A DNA stretch of 64,000 nucleotides from Franzmannia pantelleriensis (GTDB lineage Bacteria; Pseudomonadota; Gammaproteobacteria; Pseudomonadales; Halomonadaceae): positions 1 through 64,000 of the forward strand of contig NZ_FNGH01000001.1 of assembly GCF_900102875.1 (NCBI RefSeq), written 5' to 3'. The translations under genes and the position numbers were made by a program. Positions 1 to 10,459 of the stretch are shown here, in pieces (position 1 is the stretch's first letter; every line of letters begins with the position of its first letter). Below the pieces are notes generated by a model. That model was given only the letters and a program-made list of their open reading frames with translations. It ran no database searches and was not told the origin of the DNA.

Positions 1-95
1 GCGGCTTCAGCCGCGATGGGGCTGGCTGGGTCCGGCAGCGCTGCGCGCTGCATCGCGAATGAATTCGCTCCTACAGGGGCAGTCGCGCCAGTGGC
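1..95. repeat. REP/BIME-like element, cut by window edge
   Basis: The first bases (GCGGCTTCAGCCGCGATGGG) form one arm of a small palindrome. About 50 bases later TCGCGAATGAATTCGCTCC TAC is the inverted form of the GTAGGAGCGAATTC-type REP core. The pair in opposite orientation is the usual layout of a BIME. The same cores recur downstream of gyrA. The left part lies outside the window. Confidence 0.6.
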
Positions 96-100
96 CGGCG

Positions 101-209
101 GCTGCCTTTGGCCGGCGCTCGGTGATATACTCCGGCTCTGCTGTTACGCGGCTATACCAAAAGCATCCCGTAGCGCCAACCTGTCGCAGTGCAAAGGATT
201 TGACGACCC
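101..209 (+). promoter_or_regulatory. Probable gyrA promoter and leader
   Basis: TATACT at 126-131 is a good -10 hexamer. No strong -35 sits 16-18 bp upstream; the nearest candidate around 102-108 is weak. The leader to the gyrA start at 210 is about 75 bases and contains an AAGGAT-like ribosome site near 193-198. Confidence 0.4.
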
Positions 210-2873
210 ATGGGTGACATTGCCAGAGAGATTCTGCCAGTCAACATCGAGGACGAGCTGAAGCAGTCGTACCTCGATTACGCAATGAGCGTGATCATCG
301 GCCGAGCACTGCCTGACGTGCGTGATGGCCTCAAGCCGGTTCACCGTCGCGTGCTGTTCGCCATGAACGAGCTCAGCAACGACTGGAACAAACCCTACAA
401 GAAATCGGCGCGTGTCGTTGGCGACGTGATCGGTAAGTATCACCCCCATGGTGACAGTGCCGTCTACGACACCATCGTGCGTATGGCGCAGCATTTTTCG
501 ATGCGTCATGTGCTGGTCGACGGCCAGGGCAACTTCGGCTCCATCGACGGCGACAACGCCGCCGCCATGCGTTACACCGAGGTGCGCATGGCGCGCCTGG
601 CCCACGAGCTGCTGGCCGACCTCGACAAGGAGACCGTCGACTGGGTCGACAACTACGACGGCACCGAGCGTATCCCCGACGTGCTGCCGACCAAGGTGCC
701 CAACCTGCTGATCAACGGCTCCTCGGGCATCGCCGTGGGCATGGCGACCAACATCCCGCCCCACAACATGAACGAGATCATCAGCGCCTGCCTGGCGCTG
801 ATCGACGACTACACCCTGACGGTCGACGACCTGATGGAGCACGTCCCAGGCCCTGACTTCCCCACCGGGGGGATCATCAATGGCCGTGCCGGCATTCTCG
901 AGGCCTATCGCACCGGCCGCGGGCGCATCTATGTGCGCGCCCTGCACACCATCGAGCACGATGAGAAGACCGGCCGCGACCACATCATCGTCACCGAGCT
1001 GCCGTACCAGGTGAACAAGGCGCGGCTGATCGAGAAGATCGCCGAGCTGGTCAAGGACAAGAAGATCGACGGCATCGCCGAGCTGCGCGACGAGTCCGAC
1101 AAGGACGGCCTGCGGGTGGTGATAGAGGTCAAGCGCGGCGAGTCCGGCGAGGTGGTGGTCAATAACCTGTTCGCTCAGACCCAGCTGCAGAACGTCTTCG
1201 GCATCAACATGGTCGCCATCGAGGACGGCCAGCCGAAGATCCTCAACCTCAAGGAAGTGCTCGAGGCGTTCATTCGTCACCGCCGCGAAGTGGTCACCCG
1301 GCGCACCATCTTCGAGCTGCGCAAGGCCCGCGAGCGTGGCCATATTCTCGAGGGCTTGGCGGTTGCCATCTCCAACATCGACGAGGTGATCGAACTGATC
1401 AAGGCCTCGCCGAGCGCCGCTGAGGCCAAGGAGAAGCTGCTGGCTGCAGTGTGGCAGCCGGGGCAGGTCACCGGCATGCTCGAGCGCGCCGGCGCCACCT
1501 CGTGCAAGCCGGAAGACCTCGAGGAGGGCTTCGGGCTCGACCAGGCCGGCAAAGAGTATCGGCTGTCGCCGGCCCAGGCCCAGGCGATTCTCGAGTTGCG
1601 GCTGCACCGCCTGACCGGCCTCGAGACCGAGAAGCTGCTCGACGAGTACCTGAAGATCCTCGAGCAGATCGCCGAGCTCAGCGAGATCCTGGCCTCCGCC
1701 GACCGCCTGCTCGAGGTGATCCGTGAAGAGCTCACCGCGGTGCGCGACCAGTTCGGCGACGCACGCCGCACCGAGATTCAGGCCAGCCACCTCGACCTGC
1801 GCATCGAAGATCTGATCGCCGAGGAGGACATGGTGGTCACCCTGTCGCGCTCGGGCTATGCCAAGACCCAGCCGCTGTCGGACTACCAGGCCCAGCGCCG
1901 CGGCGGGCGCGGCAAGTCGGCCACCGCCATGAAGGACGAGGACGTCATCGAGCACCTGCTGGTGGCCTCGACCCACGACACCGTGCTGCTGTTCTCCAAC
2001 AAGGGCAAGGTCTACTGGCTCAAGGTCTACGAGATGCCCAACGCCAGCCGTGGCTCGCGGGGCAAACCGCTGGTCAACCTGCTGCCGCTGGACGAAGACG
2101 AGGCGATCAACGCCATCCTGCCGGTGCGCGACTACCGCGCCGACAGCTACATCTTCTTTGCCACCGCCAAGGGCACCGTCAAGCGTACCAGCCTCGACCA
2201 GTTCTCACGGCCGCGCAGCGTGGGCCTGATCGCCATCGACCTCGAAGAGGACGACCGCCTGGTCGGCGCCGCCATCACCTCCGGCAGCGACCACGCCATG
2301 CTGCTGTCGTCCAACGGCAAGGCGATCCGCTTCGAGGAAAGTAACGTACGTGCCATGGGCCGCACCGCCCGCGGCGTCCGCGGCATGCGTCTGCAGGGCG
2401 GTGCTCAGGTGATCAGCCTGATCATTCCCCAGAGCCAGCAGATCGACGCCGAGGCCGACCTCGAGGCCGAGGACGAGAATGGCGTGGTCAGCGAGAACGG
2501 CAACGGCGGCCAGATCTATATCCTCACCGCTTCCGAGAACGGCTATGGCAAGCGTACCCGTCTCGAGGAGTTCCCGCTGCGCGGGCGCGGCGGGCAGGGC
2601 GTGATCGCGATGCAGACCAGCGAGCGTAACGGCGCCCTGGTAGCGGCGATGCAGGTCTACTCCGCCGACGAGATGATGCTGATCACCGACCGAGGCACCC
2701 TGGTGCGCACCCGCGTCGACGAGGTCTCGATCACCTCGCGCAACACCCAGGGCGTGATGCTGATCCGCCTCGGCAACGACGAGAAACTGGTCAAGACCGT
2801 GCGAATCGACGAGCCGTCGGATGACATGGCTGACGAGGAGGCCGTCGACGCTGAAGGTGCTGGTGAAGAGTAG
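210..2873 (+). CDS. gyrA: DNA gyrase subunit A
   Basis: This is the breakage-reunion subunit of type II topoisomerase, which with GyrB introduces negative supercoils. The 887-residue product is close to the usual length (E. coli 875). The N-terminal half carries the winged-helix/tower domain with the AAMRYTE motif, placing catalytic tyrosine at residue 122. The quinolone-resistance region reads [10 protein letters not shown] with Ser83 and Asp87, the wild-type sensitive residues in E. coli numbering. The C-terminal half has the repeated beta-pinwheel blades and a GRGGQG-type GyrA box around residue 790. The tail is acidic. The chosen ATG gives the conserved start [18 protein letters not shown]. 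It is followed by a REP array and then serC, the common gammaproteobacterial order. Confidence 0.97.
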   Translation: MGDIAREILPVNIEDELKQSYLDYAMSVIIGRALPDVRDGLKPVHRRVLFAMNELSNDWNKPYKKSARVVGDVIGKYHPHGDSAVYDTIVRMAQHFSMRHVLVDGQGNFGSIDGDNAAAMRYTEVRMARLAHELLADLDKETVDWVDNYDGTERIPDVLPTKVPNLLINGSSGIAVGMATNIPPHNMNEIISACLALIDDYTLTVDDLMEHVPGPDFPTGGIINGRAGILEAYRTGRGRIYVRALHTIEHDEKTGRDHIIVTELPYQVNKARLIEKIAELVKDKKIDGIAELRDESDKDGLRVVIEVKRGESGEVVVNNLFAQTQLQNVFGINMVAIEDGQPKILNLKEVLEAFIRHRREVVTRRTIFELRKARERGHILEGLAVAISNIDEVIELIKASPSAAEAKEKLLAAVWQPGQVTGMLERAGATSCKPEDLEEGFGLDQAGKEYRLSPAQAQAILELRLHRLTGLETEKLLDEYLKILEQIAELSEILASADRLLEVIREELTAVRDQFGDARRTEIQASHLDLRIEDLIAEEDMVVTLSRSGYAKTQPLSDYQAQRRGGRGKSATAMKDEDVIEHLLVASTHDTVLLFSNKGKVYWLKVYEMPNASRGSRGKPLVNLLPLDEDEAINAILPVRDYRADSYIFFATAKGTVKRTSLDQFSRPRSVGLIAIDLEEDDRLVGAAITSGSDHAMLLSSNGKAIRFEESNVRAMGRTARGVRGMRLQGGAQVISLIIPQSQQIDAEADLEAEDENGVVSENGNGGQIYILTASENGYGKRTRLEEFPLRGRGGQGVIAMQTSERNGALVAAMQVYSADEMMLITDRGTLVRTRVDEVSITSRNTQGVMLIRLGNDEKLVKTVRIDEPSDDMADEEAVDAEGAGEE

Positions 2874-2880
2874 CGCCAAG

Positions 2881-3297
2881 GCCAATGTAGGAGCGACGTC
2901 AGTCGCGATGGGAGTGGTCTGCCTGGTAGCGCTGCGCGCTACATCGCGGTTAAAAACCGCTCCCATAGATCGCGAATGAATTCGCTCCCACAGGGGAGAG
3001 TCGCCCTGGCCAATGTAGGAGCGACGTCAGTCGCGATGGGAGTGGTCTGCTTGGTAGCGCTGCGCGCTACATCGCGGTTAAAAACCGCTCCCACAGATCG
3101 CGAATGAATTCGCTCCCACAGGGAGCGGCGCCATTGGCCAATGTAGGAGCGACGTCAGTCGCGATGGGAGTGGTCTGCCTGGTAGCGCTGCGCGCTACAT
3201 CGCGGTTAAAACCGCTCCCATAGATCGCGAATGGATTCGCTTCCACAGAGGAGAGTCGCCCCTGGCAAATGTAGGAGCGACTTCAGTCGCGAAGGGG
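2881..3297. repeat. Tandem 128-bp REP array (3 copies plus partial 4th)
   Basis: Near-identical units start at 2881, 3009 and 3137, exactly 128 bp apart, and a fourth copy begins at 3265 and breaks off after about 33 bases. Each unit contains three short palindromes: GCGACGTCAGTCGC, GCGGTTAAAAACCGC and GCGAATGAATTCGC. Cores start with GTAGGAGCG, the GTAG-type REP head known in Pseudomonas and relatives and associated with RAYT transposases. The copies differ at a handful of bases. The array fills almost the whole 468-base gyrA-serC gap; the rest (3298-3341) holds the serC leader. Confidence 0.85.
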
Positions 3298-3341
3298 TTG
3301 CCCCCACAAGGACCCATTACAGAGGATCTGGACTCACGCTG

Positions 3342-4424
3342 ATGACACGTCACTTCAACTTCTGCGCCGGTCCCGCGGCGCTACCCCAGGCGGTACTCGA
3401 ACGCGCCCGCGATGAGCTGCTCGATTACCAGGGCCGCGGCCTGTCGGTGATGGAGATGAGCCACCGCAGCCCAGAGTTCACGGCGATCGCCGAGCAGGCC
3501 GAGGCCGACCTTCGTGAACTGCTGGCGATCCCCGACGACTACCGGGTGCTGTTCCTGCAGGGCGGCGCCTCGATGCAGTTCGCCATGCTGCCCTACAACC
3601 TGCTGGGCCGCGGCGGCACGCCCAACTATCTGTACACCGGTATCTGGGGCAAGAAGGCGATCAGCGAGGCCCAGCACCTGGCCGGGGCGCATGTCGCGGC
3701 GTCAAGCGAAGGCAACGGCCTCACCGCCGTGCCGCGCCCCGAGGAGATCCAGCTCTCCTCCGATGCCGCCTACCTGCACTACACCGCCAACGAGACCATC
3801 GGCGGGCTCGAGTTCGACTATATCCCCGAGGTCAACGCGCCACTGGTGTGCGACATGTCGTCGTCGATCCTCTCCGGTCCGCTGGACGTGTCGAAATTCG
3901 GCGTGCTGTATGCCGGCGCGCAGAAGAACATCGGCCCGGCCGGGCTAACGCTGGTCATCGTGCGCGACGACCTGCTCGAGCGGGCGCGCCCCGAGACGCC
4001 GACCATGTTCAACTACAAGGTGATGGCCGAGAACGGCTCGATGTTCAACACCCCGGCGACCTACGCCTGGTACCTGGCCGGCCTGGTGTTCCAGTGGCTC
4101 AAGCAGGACATCGGCGGCCTGGCGGCGATGAACGCCATCAACGACCGCAAGGCAGCCAAGCTCTACGCCGCCATCGATGCCAGCGATTTCTATTCCAACC
4201 CGATAGCGCCGCACAACCGCTCGCGCATGAACGTGCCCTTCGTGCTCGCTGATGACGCGCTCAACGCGCCGTTCCTGGCCGAAGCCGATGCAGCCGGGCT
4301 GCTCAACCTCAAGGGCCATCGCAGCGTTGGCGGCATGCGCGCCAGCCTGTACAACGCGGTGCCGGAAGCGGGCGTCGATGCGCTGATCGACTTCATGACC
4401 GATTTCGAACACAGAAGGGGATGA
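3342..4424 (+). CDS. serC: Phosphoserine aminotransferase
   Basis: This cytosolic PLP enzyme converts 3-phosphohydroxypyruvate to phosphoserine in serine synthesis and also serves pyridoxine synthesis. The product has 360 residues (E. coli 362). The N-terminus MTRHFNFCAGPAALP is the family hallmark. The PLP lysine is in AGAQKNIGPAGLT at residue 195, and HRSPEF and NVPFVL follow the family pattern. An upstream in-frame extension would reach into the REP array and is rejected. The AGAGGATCTGG stretch upstream acts as the ribosome site. The stop overlaps the pheA start region by a few bases, which implies translational coupling. Confidence 0.96.
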   Translation: MTRHFNFCAGPAALPQAVLERARDELLDYQGRGLSVMEMSHRSPEFTAIAEQAEADLRELLAIPDDYRVLFLQGGASMQFAMLPYNLLGRGGTPNYLYTGIWGKKAISEAQHLAGAHVAASSEGNGLTAVPRPEEIQLSSDAAYLHYTANETIGGLEFDYIPEVNAPLVCDMSSSILSGPLDVSKFGVLYAGAQKNIGPAGLTLVIVRDDLLERARPETPTMFNYKVMAENGSMFNTPATYAWYLAGLVFQWLKQDIGGLAAMNAINDRKAAKLYAAIDASDFYSNPIAPHNRSRMNVPFVLADDALNAPFLAEADAAGLLNLKGHRSVGGMRASLYNAVPEAGVDALIDFMTDFEHRRG

Positions 4425-4426
4425 CA

Positions 4427-5518
4427 ATGAGCGACACCCCAAGCCAGCTCGAGGCGCTGCGTGAGCGCATCGACGCGCTGGACAGCGATATTCTGCGTCT
4501 GATCAGCGAGCGCGCCAGCTGTGCCAAGCAGGTGGCGGATATCAAGACCCAGCAGGACCCCGCCACGGTCTTCTACCGGCCCGAGCGCGAAGCCCAGGTG
4601 CTGCGACGCATCATGGCGCTCAACGACGGCCCGCTGGACAGCGAGGAAATGGCGCGGCTGTTCCGCGAGATCATGTCGGCCTGCCTGGCGCTGGAGCAGC
4701 CGGTCAAGGTCGCCTACCTCGGTCCCGAGGGCACCTTTACCCAGCAGGCCGCGCTCAAGCACTTCGGCCACAGCGCGGTGAGCCTGCCGATGGCGGCCAT
4801 CGACGAGGTGTTCCGCGAGGTCGAGGCGGGTGCCGTACACTACGGCGTGGTGCCGGTGGAGAACTCCACCGAGGGGGTGGTCAATCATACCCTCGACTCC
4901 TTCATGGATTCCTCGATGCGCATCTGCGGTGAAGCAGTGCTGCGCATTCACCACCACCTGCTGGTGTCGAGCAACACCCGCAAGGACAAGGTGTCGCGGA
5001 TCTACTCCCACCCGCAGTCCTTCGCCCAGTGCCGTAAGTGGCTGGATGCCCACTACCCTCATGCCGAGCGGGTGGCGGTGGCCTCCAACGCCGAGGCCGC
5101 CAAGCTGGTCAAAACCGAGTGGCACAGCGCGGCGATCGCCGGCGACATGGCAGCCAAGCTGTATGACCTGGAGCGCATCGCCGAGAAGATCGAGGACAGC
5201 CCCGACAACTCCACGCGCTTCCTGATCATCGGCAACCACGACGTACCCATGTCCGGCGAGGACAAGACCTCGGTGGTGGTGGCCATGCGCAACCAGCCGG
5301 GTGCGCTGCACGAGCTGCTCGAGCCGTTCCATCGCCACGCCATCGACCTGACCCGCCTCGAGACCCGGCCGTCGCGCAGTGGCGTGTGGAACTACGTGTT
5401 CTTCATCGACTTCAAGGGCCACCGCGACGAGCCGCGGGTCGCCGCGGTGCTCGAAGAAGTACGGCTGCGCGCCGCCGACCTCAAGGTGCTAGGCTCTTAC
5501 CCGATGGGCGTGCTCTAG
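4427..5518 (+). CDS. pheA: Chorismate mutase / prephenate dehydratase (P-protein)
   Basis: This bifunctional enzyme makes phenylpyruvate from chorismate in phenylalanine synthesis. In the 363-residue product, residues 1-90 are an AroQ chorismate mutase domain (LRERIDALDSDILRLISERA). Residues about 93-270 are prephenate dehydratase with YLGPEGTFTQQA, ENSTEGVVN and the STRFLIIG motif containing the catalytic Thr. The rest is an ACT domain with the ETRPSR effector motif, so feedback inhibition by phenylalanine is expected. Two ATGs lie close together at 4421 and 4427. The second is chosen because GAAGGGG ends 6 bases before it, whereas it abuts the first. Confidence 0.95.
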   Translation: MSDTPSQLEALRERIDALDSDILRLISERASCAKQVADIKTQQDPATVFYRPEREAQVLRRIMALNDGPLDSEEMARLFREIMSACLALEQPVKVAYLGPEGTFTQQAALKHFGHSAVSLPMAAIDEVFREVEAGAVHYGVVPVENSTEGVVNHTLDSFMDSSMRICGEAVLRIHHHLLVSSNTRKDKVSRIYSHPQSFAQCRKWLDAHYPHAERVAVASNAEAAKLVKTEWHSAAIAGDMAAKLYDLERIAEKIEDSPDNSTRFLIIGNHDVPMSGEDKTSVVVAMRNQPGALHELLEPFHRHAIDLTRLETRPSRSGVWNYVFFIDFKGHRDEPRVAAVLEEVRLRAADLKVLGSYPMGVL

Positions 5519-5520
5519 GC

Positions 5521-7815
5521 ATGCAGGAAACAGGCGTGCAGGAAACGCGGATCGTGATCGTCGGTCTCGGTCTGATCGGCGGCTCGCTGGCCGCGGCGCT
5601 CAAGGCCGCAGGTGCAGGCGGCGAGATCGTCGCCTGCGACCGCGACCCGGACGAGATCGCCCGCGGCATCGAGATGGGGTTGATCGACAGCGGCGGCGTG
5701 CGACTCGATGAGCAGCTCGAGGGGGCAAGCCTGGTGGTGCTGGCGGTGCCGGTGCTGGCCATGGATGCGGTGATGGCCACGCTTGCTGAGGCACTGGCCA
5801 AGCGCCCTGAGCACCGCTGGCCGGTGCTCACCGACGTCGGCAGCACCAAGGCGGCGATTCGCGACTGCGCCATCCGCGCCTTCGGGCGGGTGCCGCCGCA
5901 GCTGGTGCTGGGGCATCCCATCGCCGGCTCCGAGAAGAGCGGCGTGGCGGCCGCCAATCCGACCCTCTACCGTCATCACAAGGTCATCCTCACCCCGCAG
6001 CATGACACCGCGCCGCAGGCCCTGGCCCGGGTGCGTGCGCTGTGGCAGGCGTGCGGGGCAGAGGTGCTGGAGATGGAGGTCGCGCGTCACGACGAGGTGC
6101 TGGCACGCACCAGCCATCTGCCGCATCTGCTGGCCTTCTCGCTGGTCGATACCCTGGCGCGCCAGGACGATCGGCTGGAGATCTTTCGCTACGCCGCCGG
6201 CGGCTTTCGCGATTTCACCCGCATCGCCGGCAGCGACCCGGTAATGTGGCGCGACATCTTTACCGCCAACCGAGGTGCGGTGCTGGAGGCGCTGGACGAC
6301 TTCGAAGCCGGCCTGGCGAGGCTGCGCCGCGAGGTAGAGGCCAGTGACGGTGACGCCATGCTGGCCACCATCGACCGTGCCAGCCATGCCCGGCACTATT
6401 TCGATACGCTACTCAACAAGACCCGTTACCAGGTGAGTGATCACACCATGCAACAGCAAGCGCTTCGCTATCGGGCGGCTCCCGGTGGCTCCGTGTCCGG
6501 CCGCATTCGCGTGCCCGGCGACAAGTCGGTCTCGCACCGTTCGATCATGCTCGGCGCCCTGGCCGAGGGTGTCACCGAGATCAAGGGCTTCCTCGAGGGT
6601 GAGGACAGCCTGGCCACCCTGCAGGCCTTCCGCGAGATGGGGGTGGCCATCGAAGGGCCGCATCAGGGCCGGGTGACCATTCACGGGGTCGGCATGCACG
6701 GCCTCAAGGCGCCCGCCGGGCCGCTCTACGTTGGCAACGCCGGCACCGCCATGCGGCTTTTTGCGGGGCTGCTGGCCGGGCAGGCCTTCGACAGCGAACT
6801 GATTGGCGATGCCTCGCTGACCAAGCGGCCGATGGGTCGCGTGGCCGACCCGCTGCGCCTGATGGGCGCCGAGATCGACACCCAGGAGGGCGGGCGGCCG
6901 CCGCTCAAGATCAAGGGCGGGCGCACCCTGCGCGGCATCAGCTACGACATGCCGATGGCCAGCGCCCAGGTCAAGTCGTGCCTGCTGCTGGCGGGGATGT
7001 ACGCCGAGGGCGTGACCCGGGTGCGCGAGCCGGCGCCGACCCGCGACCACACCGAGCGCATGCTCAACGGCTTCGGCTACCCGGTCCACCGCGACGGCGA
7101 TACCTGCTGGCTGGAGGGCGGCGCTCGCCTGACCGCCGGCCCCATCGACGTGCCTTCGGACATCTCCTCGGCGACCTTCTTCCTGGTGGCGGCGGCGATC
7201 ACCCCAGGCGCCGACCTGACCCTCGAGCACGTCGGCATCAACCCGACCCGCATCGGCGTGATCAATATCCTCCAGGCCATGGGCGCCGACCTCGAGCTTA
7301 CCAATCAGGCCGAGGTGGGCGGCGAGCCGGTGGCCGACATTCGCGTGCGCTATACGCCGCTCAAGGGCATCGAGATTCCCCAGGACCAGGTGCCGCTGGC
7401 CATCGATGAGTTTCCGGCGCTGTTTATCGCCGCGGCCAATGCCGAAGGCACCACGCGCCTGCGCGGCGCCGAGGAGCTGCGGGTCAAGGAGTCGGACCGC
7501 CTGCAGGCGATGGCCGACGGCCTGACGGCGCTGGGCGTCGACAACACCCTGTATGACGACGGCATCGATATCGTTGGGCGTGCCGCCGGCGAGGGCAGCA
7601 ACGGCCCCAGCTACGGCGGTGGGCGCATCGACAGCCTCGGCGACCACCGCATCGCCATGGCCTTCAGCATCGCCGCGCTGCGCGCCGCAGACGATATCGT
7701 CATCGACGACTGTGCCAACGTGGCGACTTCTTTCCCCGGCTTTATCGATCTGGCCGCCAAGGTCGGCCTGAGCCTGACCGAGGAGCCAGCGGGAGAGCAC
7801 GGGGAGGGCGCATGA
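5521..7815 (+). CDS. tyrA-aroA: Fused prephenate dehydrogenase / EPSP synthase
   Basis: This 764-residue fusion joins two steps of aromatic synthesis. Residues 1 to about 300 are prephenate dehydrogenase, with the NAD-binding [10 protein letters not shown] motif, the LTDVGSTK and [11 protein letters not shown] motifs and a helical dimerisation half. From about residue 310 it is EPSP synthase (shikimate pathway), with the family start motif [16 protein letters not shown], the LTKRPMGR motif and RVKESDR-like [10 protein letters not shown]. TyrA-AroA fusions are known in several gammaproteobacteria. The start is only 2 bases after the pheA stop. The ATG at 5521 is used, but the GTG at 5536 has the better ribosome site (AGGAAA at 5525-5530). 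The end overlaps cmk by ATGA. Confidence 0.94.
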   Translation: MQETGVQETRIVIVGLGLIGGSLAAALKAAGAGGEIVACDRDPDEIARGIEMGLIDSGGVRLDEQLEGASLVVLAVPVLAMDAVMATLAEALAKRPEHRWPVLTDVGSTKAAIRDCAIRAFGRVPPQLVLGHPIAGSEKSGVAAANPTLYRHHKVILTPQHDTAPQALARVRALWQACGAEVLEMEVARHDEVLARTSHLPHLLAFSLVDTLARQDDRLEIFRYAAGGFRDFTRIAGSDPVMWRDIFTANRGAVLEALDDFEAGLARLRREVEASDGDAMLATIDRASHARHYFDTLLNKTRYQVSDHTMQQQALRYRAAPGGSVSGRIRVPGDKSVSHRSIMLGALAEGVTEIKGFLEGEDSLATLQAFREMGVAIEGPHQGRVTIHGVGMHGLKAPAGPLYVGNAGTAMRLFAGLLAGQAFDSELIGDASLTKRPMGRVADPLRLMGAEIDTQEGGRPPLKIKGGRTLRGISYDMPMASAQVKSCLLLAGMYAEGVTRVREPAPTRDHTERMLNGFGYPVHRDGDTCWLEGGARLTAGPIDVPSDISSATFFLVAAAITPGADLTLEHVGINPTRIGVINILQAMGADLELTNQAEVGGEPVADIRVRYTPLKGIEIPQDQVPLAIDEFPALFIAAANAEGTTRLRGAEELRVKESDRLQAMADGLTALGVDNTLYDDGIDIVGRAAGEGSNGPSYGGGRIDSLGDHRIAMAFSIAALRAADDIVIDDCANVATSFPGFIDLAAKVGLSLTEEPAGEHGEGA

Positions 7816-8519
7816 GCGATACCGCCACCCAGGCACCGGTGCTGACCATCGACGGCCCCGGTGGCGCCGGCAAGGGCACCATCAGTCGCCTGGTCGCCGA
7901 GCGTCTCGGCTGGCACCTGCTCGACTCGGGCGCGCTGTATCGCCTTACCGCCCAGGCCGCCGCCAAGCATGCGGTGGCGCTGGACGATGAAGCCGGCCTG
8001 GCGCGCCTGGCCGCTAGCCTCGACGTCGAATTCCTGGTTGCCGACGGCGAGCCCCAGGTGATGCTTGAGGGCGAGGACGTGACCCGCGCGATTCGCACCG
8101 AGCAGGCCGGCGATCGCGCCTCCCAGGTGGCGGCGCTCAACCCGGTGCGCGAGGCGCTGCTCACGCGCCAGAGCGACTTCGCCGTGGCGCCGGGACTGGT
8201 CGCCGACGGACGCGACATGGGCACCGTGGTATTCCCTGGCGCGCCGCTGAAGATTTTCCTCACGGCGTCCGCTGAGGAGCGCGCGCGACGCCGCCACTTG
8301 CAGTTGCAGGAAAGCGGTGTGAATGCTAGTCTATCGAGTCTTTTAAAAGAGATTCAGGCACGCGACGCACGCGACATGCAGCGCAGCGTGGCGCCGCTCA
8401 AGCCGGCAGATGATGCCATCACGCTTGACACCACGCGCCTGACCATACCGGAAGTGGTGGATCGGTTGACGCAGCTGCTCGCCCAGCGTGGCATCGGCGC
8501 GTCGCCTGACGATCCATGA
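7812..8519 (+). CDS. cmk: Cytidylate kinase
   Basis: Cytidylate kinase phosphorylates CMP and dCMP to the diphosphates in the cytosol. The 235-residue product begins with the P-loop GPGGAGKGT and continues with LDSGALYR, the CMP-binding region, and [15 protein letters not shown]. This is typical of the bacterial family (E. coli 227). The start overlaps the tyrA-aroA stop in an ATGA, so translation is coupled. The rpsA gene follows, as in E. coli, where rpsA promoters partly lie inside cmk. A short AT-rich patch at about 8330-8350 could serve that purpose here, but no clear promoter was recognised. Confidence 0.95.
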   Translation: MSDTATQAPVLTIDGPGGAGKGTISRLVAERLGWHLLDSGALYRLTAQAAAKHAVALDDEAGLARLAASLDVEFLVADGEPQVMLEGEDVTRAIRTEQAGDRASQVAALNPVREALLTRQSDFAVAPGLVADGRDMGTVVFPGAPLKIFLTASAEERARRRHLQLQESGVNASLSSLLKEIQARDARDMQRSVAPLKPADDAITLDTTRLTIPEVVDRLTQLLAQRGIGASPDDP

Positions 8520-8688
8520 CGGAGCCCCCGGCAAGACGTCATGACGTGGCACGGCAGTCTCATTTCAGAAAGCCAGGCCAGGTCGAACCAGCGCCAACGT
8601 CCCCGGGGATCATTGCAGTAGGCCCGTACTCGCTGGTGGTACGGAGAAGGCGGTACGCCGCCATTAAAACGTTGATCACAGGAACATC
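8520..8688 (+). promoter_or_regulatory. rpsA leader region
   Basis: This 169-base gap contains GTACGG...GGTACGCCGCC self-complementary stretches around 8630-8662 and an AGGA ribosome site at 8680-8683. In E. coli the rpsA leader folds and mediates autoregulation by S1, and a similar role is plausible here. No firm -35/-10 pair was identified. Confidence 0.3.
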
Positions 8689-10365
8689 ATGAGCGAAAGC
8701 TTTGCTGAGTTATTTGAACAGTCTCTCCAGGACATCAACATGGAGGCGGGTGCCATCGTCATGGCCACCGTCGTCGACATCGAAGGTGACTGGGTCACCG
8801 TCAATGCCGGCCTGAAGTCCGAAGGTCAGATCCCCGTTTCCCAATTCCGTGACGACAATGGCGAACTGACCATTGCCGTCGGCGACGAAGTCAAGGTCGC
8901 CCTGGAAGCCGTCGAAGATGGCTTCGGCGAGACCCGCCTGTCCCGCGAGAAGGCCAAGCGTGCCGAAGCGTGGAAAGAGCTGGAAGCCGCCTTCGAGAAA
9001 GAAGAGATTGTCAAAGGCGTGATCAACGGCAAGGTCAAGGGTGGCTTCACCGTCGACGTCGCCTCCATCCGCGCCTTCCTGCCGGGTTCGCTGGTCGACG
9101 TGCGTCCGGTGCGCGACACCACGCACCTCGAGCACAAAGAGCTGGACTTCAAGGTCATCAAGCTCGACGCCAAGCGCAACAACGTGGTCGTGTCTCGCCG
9201 TGCCGTTCTCGAAGCCGAGAACAGCGCCGAGCGTGAAGCGCTGCTCGCCACCCTCCAGGAAGGCCAGCAGATCAAGGGTATCGTCAAGAACCTCACCGAC
9301 TACGGCGCCTTCGTCGACCTCGGCGGCGTTGACGGCCTGCTGCACATCACCGACATGGCTTGGAAGCGCATCAAGCATCCGTCCGAGATCGTCGCCGTGG
9401 GTGACGAGATCAACGTCAAGGTGCTGAAGTTCGACCGTGAGCGCAACCGCGTCTCGCTGGGCCTCAAGCAGCTCGGCGAAGATCCCTGGGTCAACATCAC
9501 CGGTCGCTACCCGGAAGGCACCAAGGTCAACGCCCGCGTTACCAACCTCACCGACTACGGCTGCTTCGCCGAGCTGGAAGAGGGCGTCGAGGGTCTGGTT
9601 CACGTCTCCGAAATGGACTGGACCAACAAGAACATCCACCCCTCCAAGGTCGTGCAGGTGGGTGACGATGTCGACGTCATGGTGCTGGATATCGACGAGG
9701 AGCGTCGTCGTATCTCCCTGGGTATCAAGCAGTGCACCACCAACCCGTGGGAAGACTTCAGCGCGCGCTACAACAAGGGTGACCGCGTTGCCGGCAGCAT
9801 CAAGTCGATCACCGACTTCGGCATCTTCATCGGCCTGGAAGGCGGCATCGATGGTCTGGTGCACCTGTCCGACATCTCCTGGACCGAGACCGGCGAAGAA
9901 GCCGTACGTCAGTTCAAGAAGGGCGACGAAGCCGAAGCGGTCATCCTCTCCATCGATCCGGAGCGTGAGCGCATCTCGCTGGGCATCAAGCAGCTCGAAA
10001 CCGATCCGGTCTCCGAGTTCCTGGCTGTCAATGACAAGGGCGCCGTGGTCACCGGCCGCGTGGTCGAAGTCGATGCCAAGGAAGCCCACGTCGAGCTGGC
10101 GACCGATGTCGTTGCCGTCCTCAAGGCCTCCGAGATCAGCGCCGACCGCGTCGAAGACGCGCGCAACGTGCTGAGCGAAGGCGACAGCGTCGAAGCCCGC
10201 ATCGTCGGTGTCGATCGTAAGAACCGTGCGATCAACCTGTCGATCAAGGCCAAGGATCAGGACGACACCCGTCAGAACCTCAAGAAGCTGCGCGAAGAGA
10301 GTCCCGAGAGCGGTGGCGCGACCACCATCGGCGACCTGATCAAGCAGCAGATGGGTCAGGACTGA
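8689..10365 (+). CDS. rpsA: 30S ribosomal protein S1
   Basis: S1 binds mRNA leaders and helps load them on the 30S subunit. The 558-residue product matches the usual six-domain form (E. coli 557). S1-type OB folds occupy about residues 20-87, 105-171, 190-260, 277-347, 364-434 and 451-520. Repeats of the form [20 protein letters not shown] and RVSLGLKQL mark the RNA-binding domains 3-6. The start [13 protein letters not shown] is standard. A strong intrinsic terminator follows at once. In many gammaproteobacteria ihfB comes next, but it is absent here, so synteny breaks at this point. Confidence 0.97.
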   Translation: MSESFAELFEQSLQDINMEAGAIVMATVVDIEGDWVTVNAGLKSEGQIPVSQFRDDNGELTIAVGDEVKVALEAVEDGFGETRLSREKAKRAEAWKELEAAFEKEEIVKGVINGKVKGGFTVDVASIRAFLPGSLVDVRPVRDTTHLEHKELDFKVIKLDAKRNNVVVSRRAVLEAENSAEREALLATLQEGQQIKGIVKNLTDYGAFVDLGGVDGLLHITDMAWKRIKHPSEIVAVGDEINVKVLKFDRERNRVSLGLKQLGEDPWVNITGRYPEGTKVNARVTNLTDYGCFAELEEGVEGLVHVSEMDWTNKNIHPSKVVQVGDDVDVMVLDIDEERRRISLGIKQCTTNPWEDFSARYNKGDRVAGSIKSITDFGIFIGLEGGIDGLVHLSDISWTETGEEAVRQFKKGDEAEAVILSIDPERERISLGIKQLETDPVSEFLAVNDKGAVVTGRVVEVDAKEAHVELATDVVAVLKASEISADRVEDARNVLSEGDSVEARIVGVDRKNRAINLSIKAKDQDDTRQNLKKLREESPESGGATTIGDLIKQQMGQD

Positions 10366-10406
10366 TCGCCTAGCGCGATAGTCCTTCGATCAGCCAGATC
10401 GAAAGA

Positions 10407-10437
10407 CGCCGCCTCCTTCGGGAGGCGGCGTTTTTTT
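10407..10437 (+). terminator. Intrinsic terminator after rpsA
   Basis: A perfect 10-bp stem (CGCCGCCTCC / GGAGGCGGCG) is closed by a TTCG tetraloop and followed by seven T residues. It starts 41 bases after the rpsA stop. It separates the core operon from the accessory cassette. Confidence 0.95.
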
Positions 10438-10459
10438 ATGCCTGGACGATGCCCACGTA

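Noticed and set aside
144-1976. 610-residue minus-strand frame opposite gyrA
   Set aside because: It lies opposite a certain gyrA and shows no family motif; typical of GC-rich genomes.
2881-3297. Repeat array as a CRISPR
   Set aside because: The 128-bp units abut without unique spacers, and each has three palindromes. No cas genes are nearby.
3231-3341. Longer serC start within the REP array
   Set aside because: It would add 37 residues encoded by repeat DNA. The family start MTRHFNFCAGPAALP begins at 3342.
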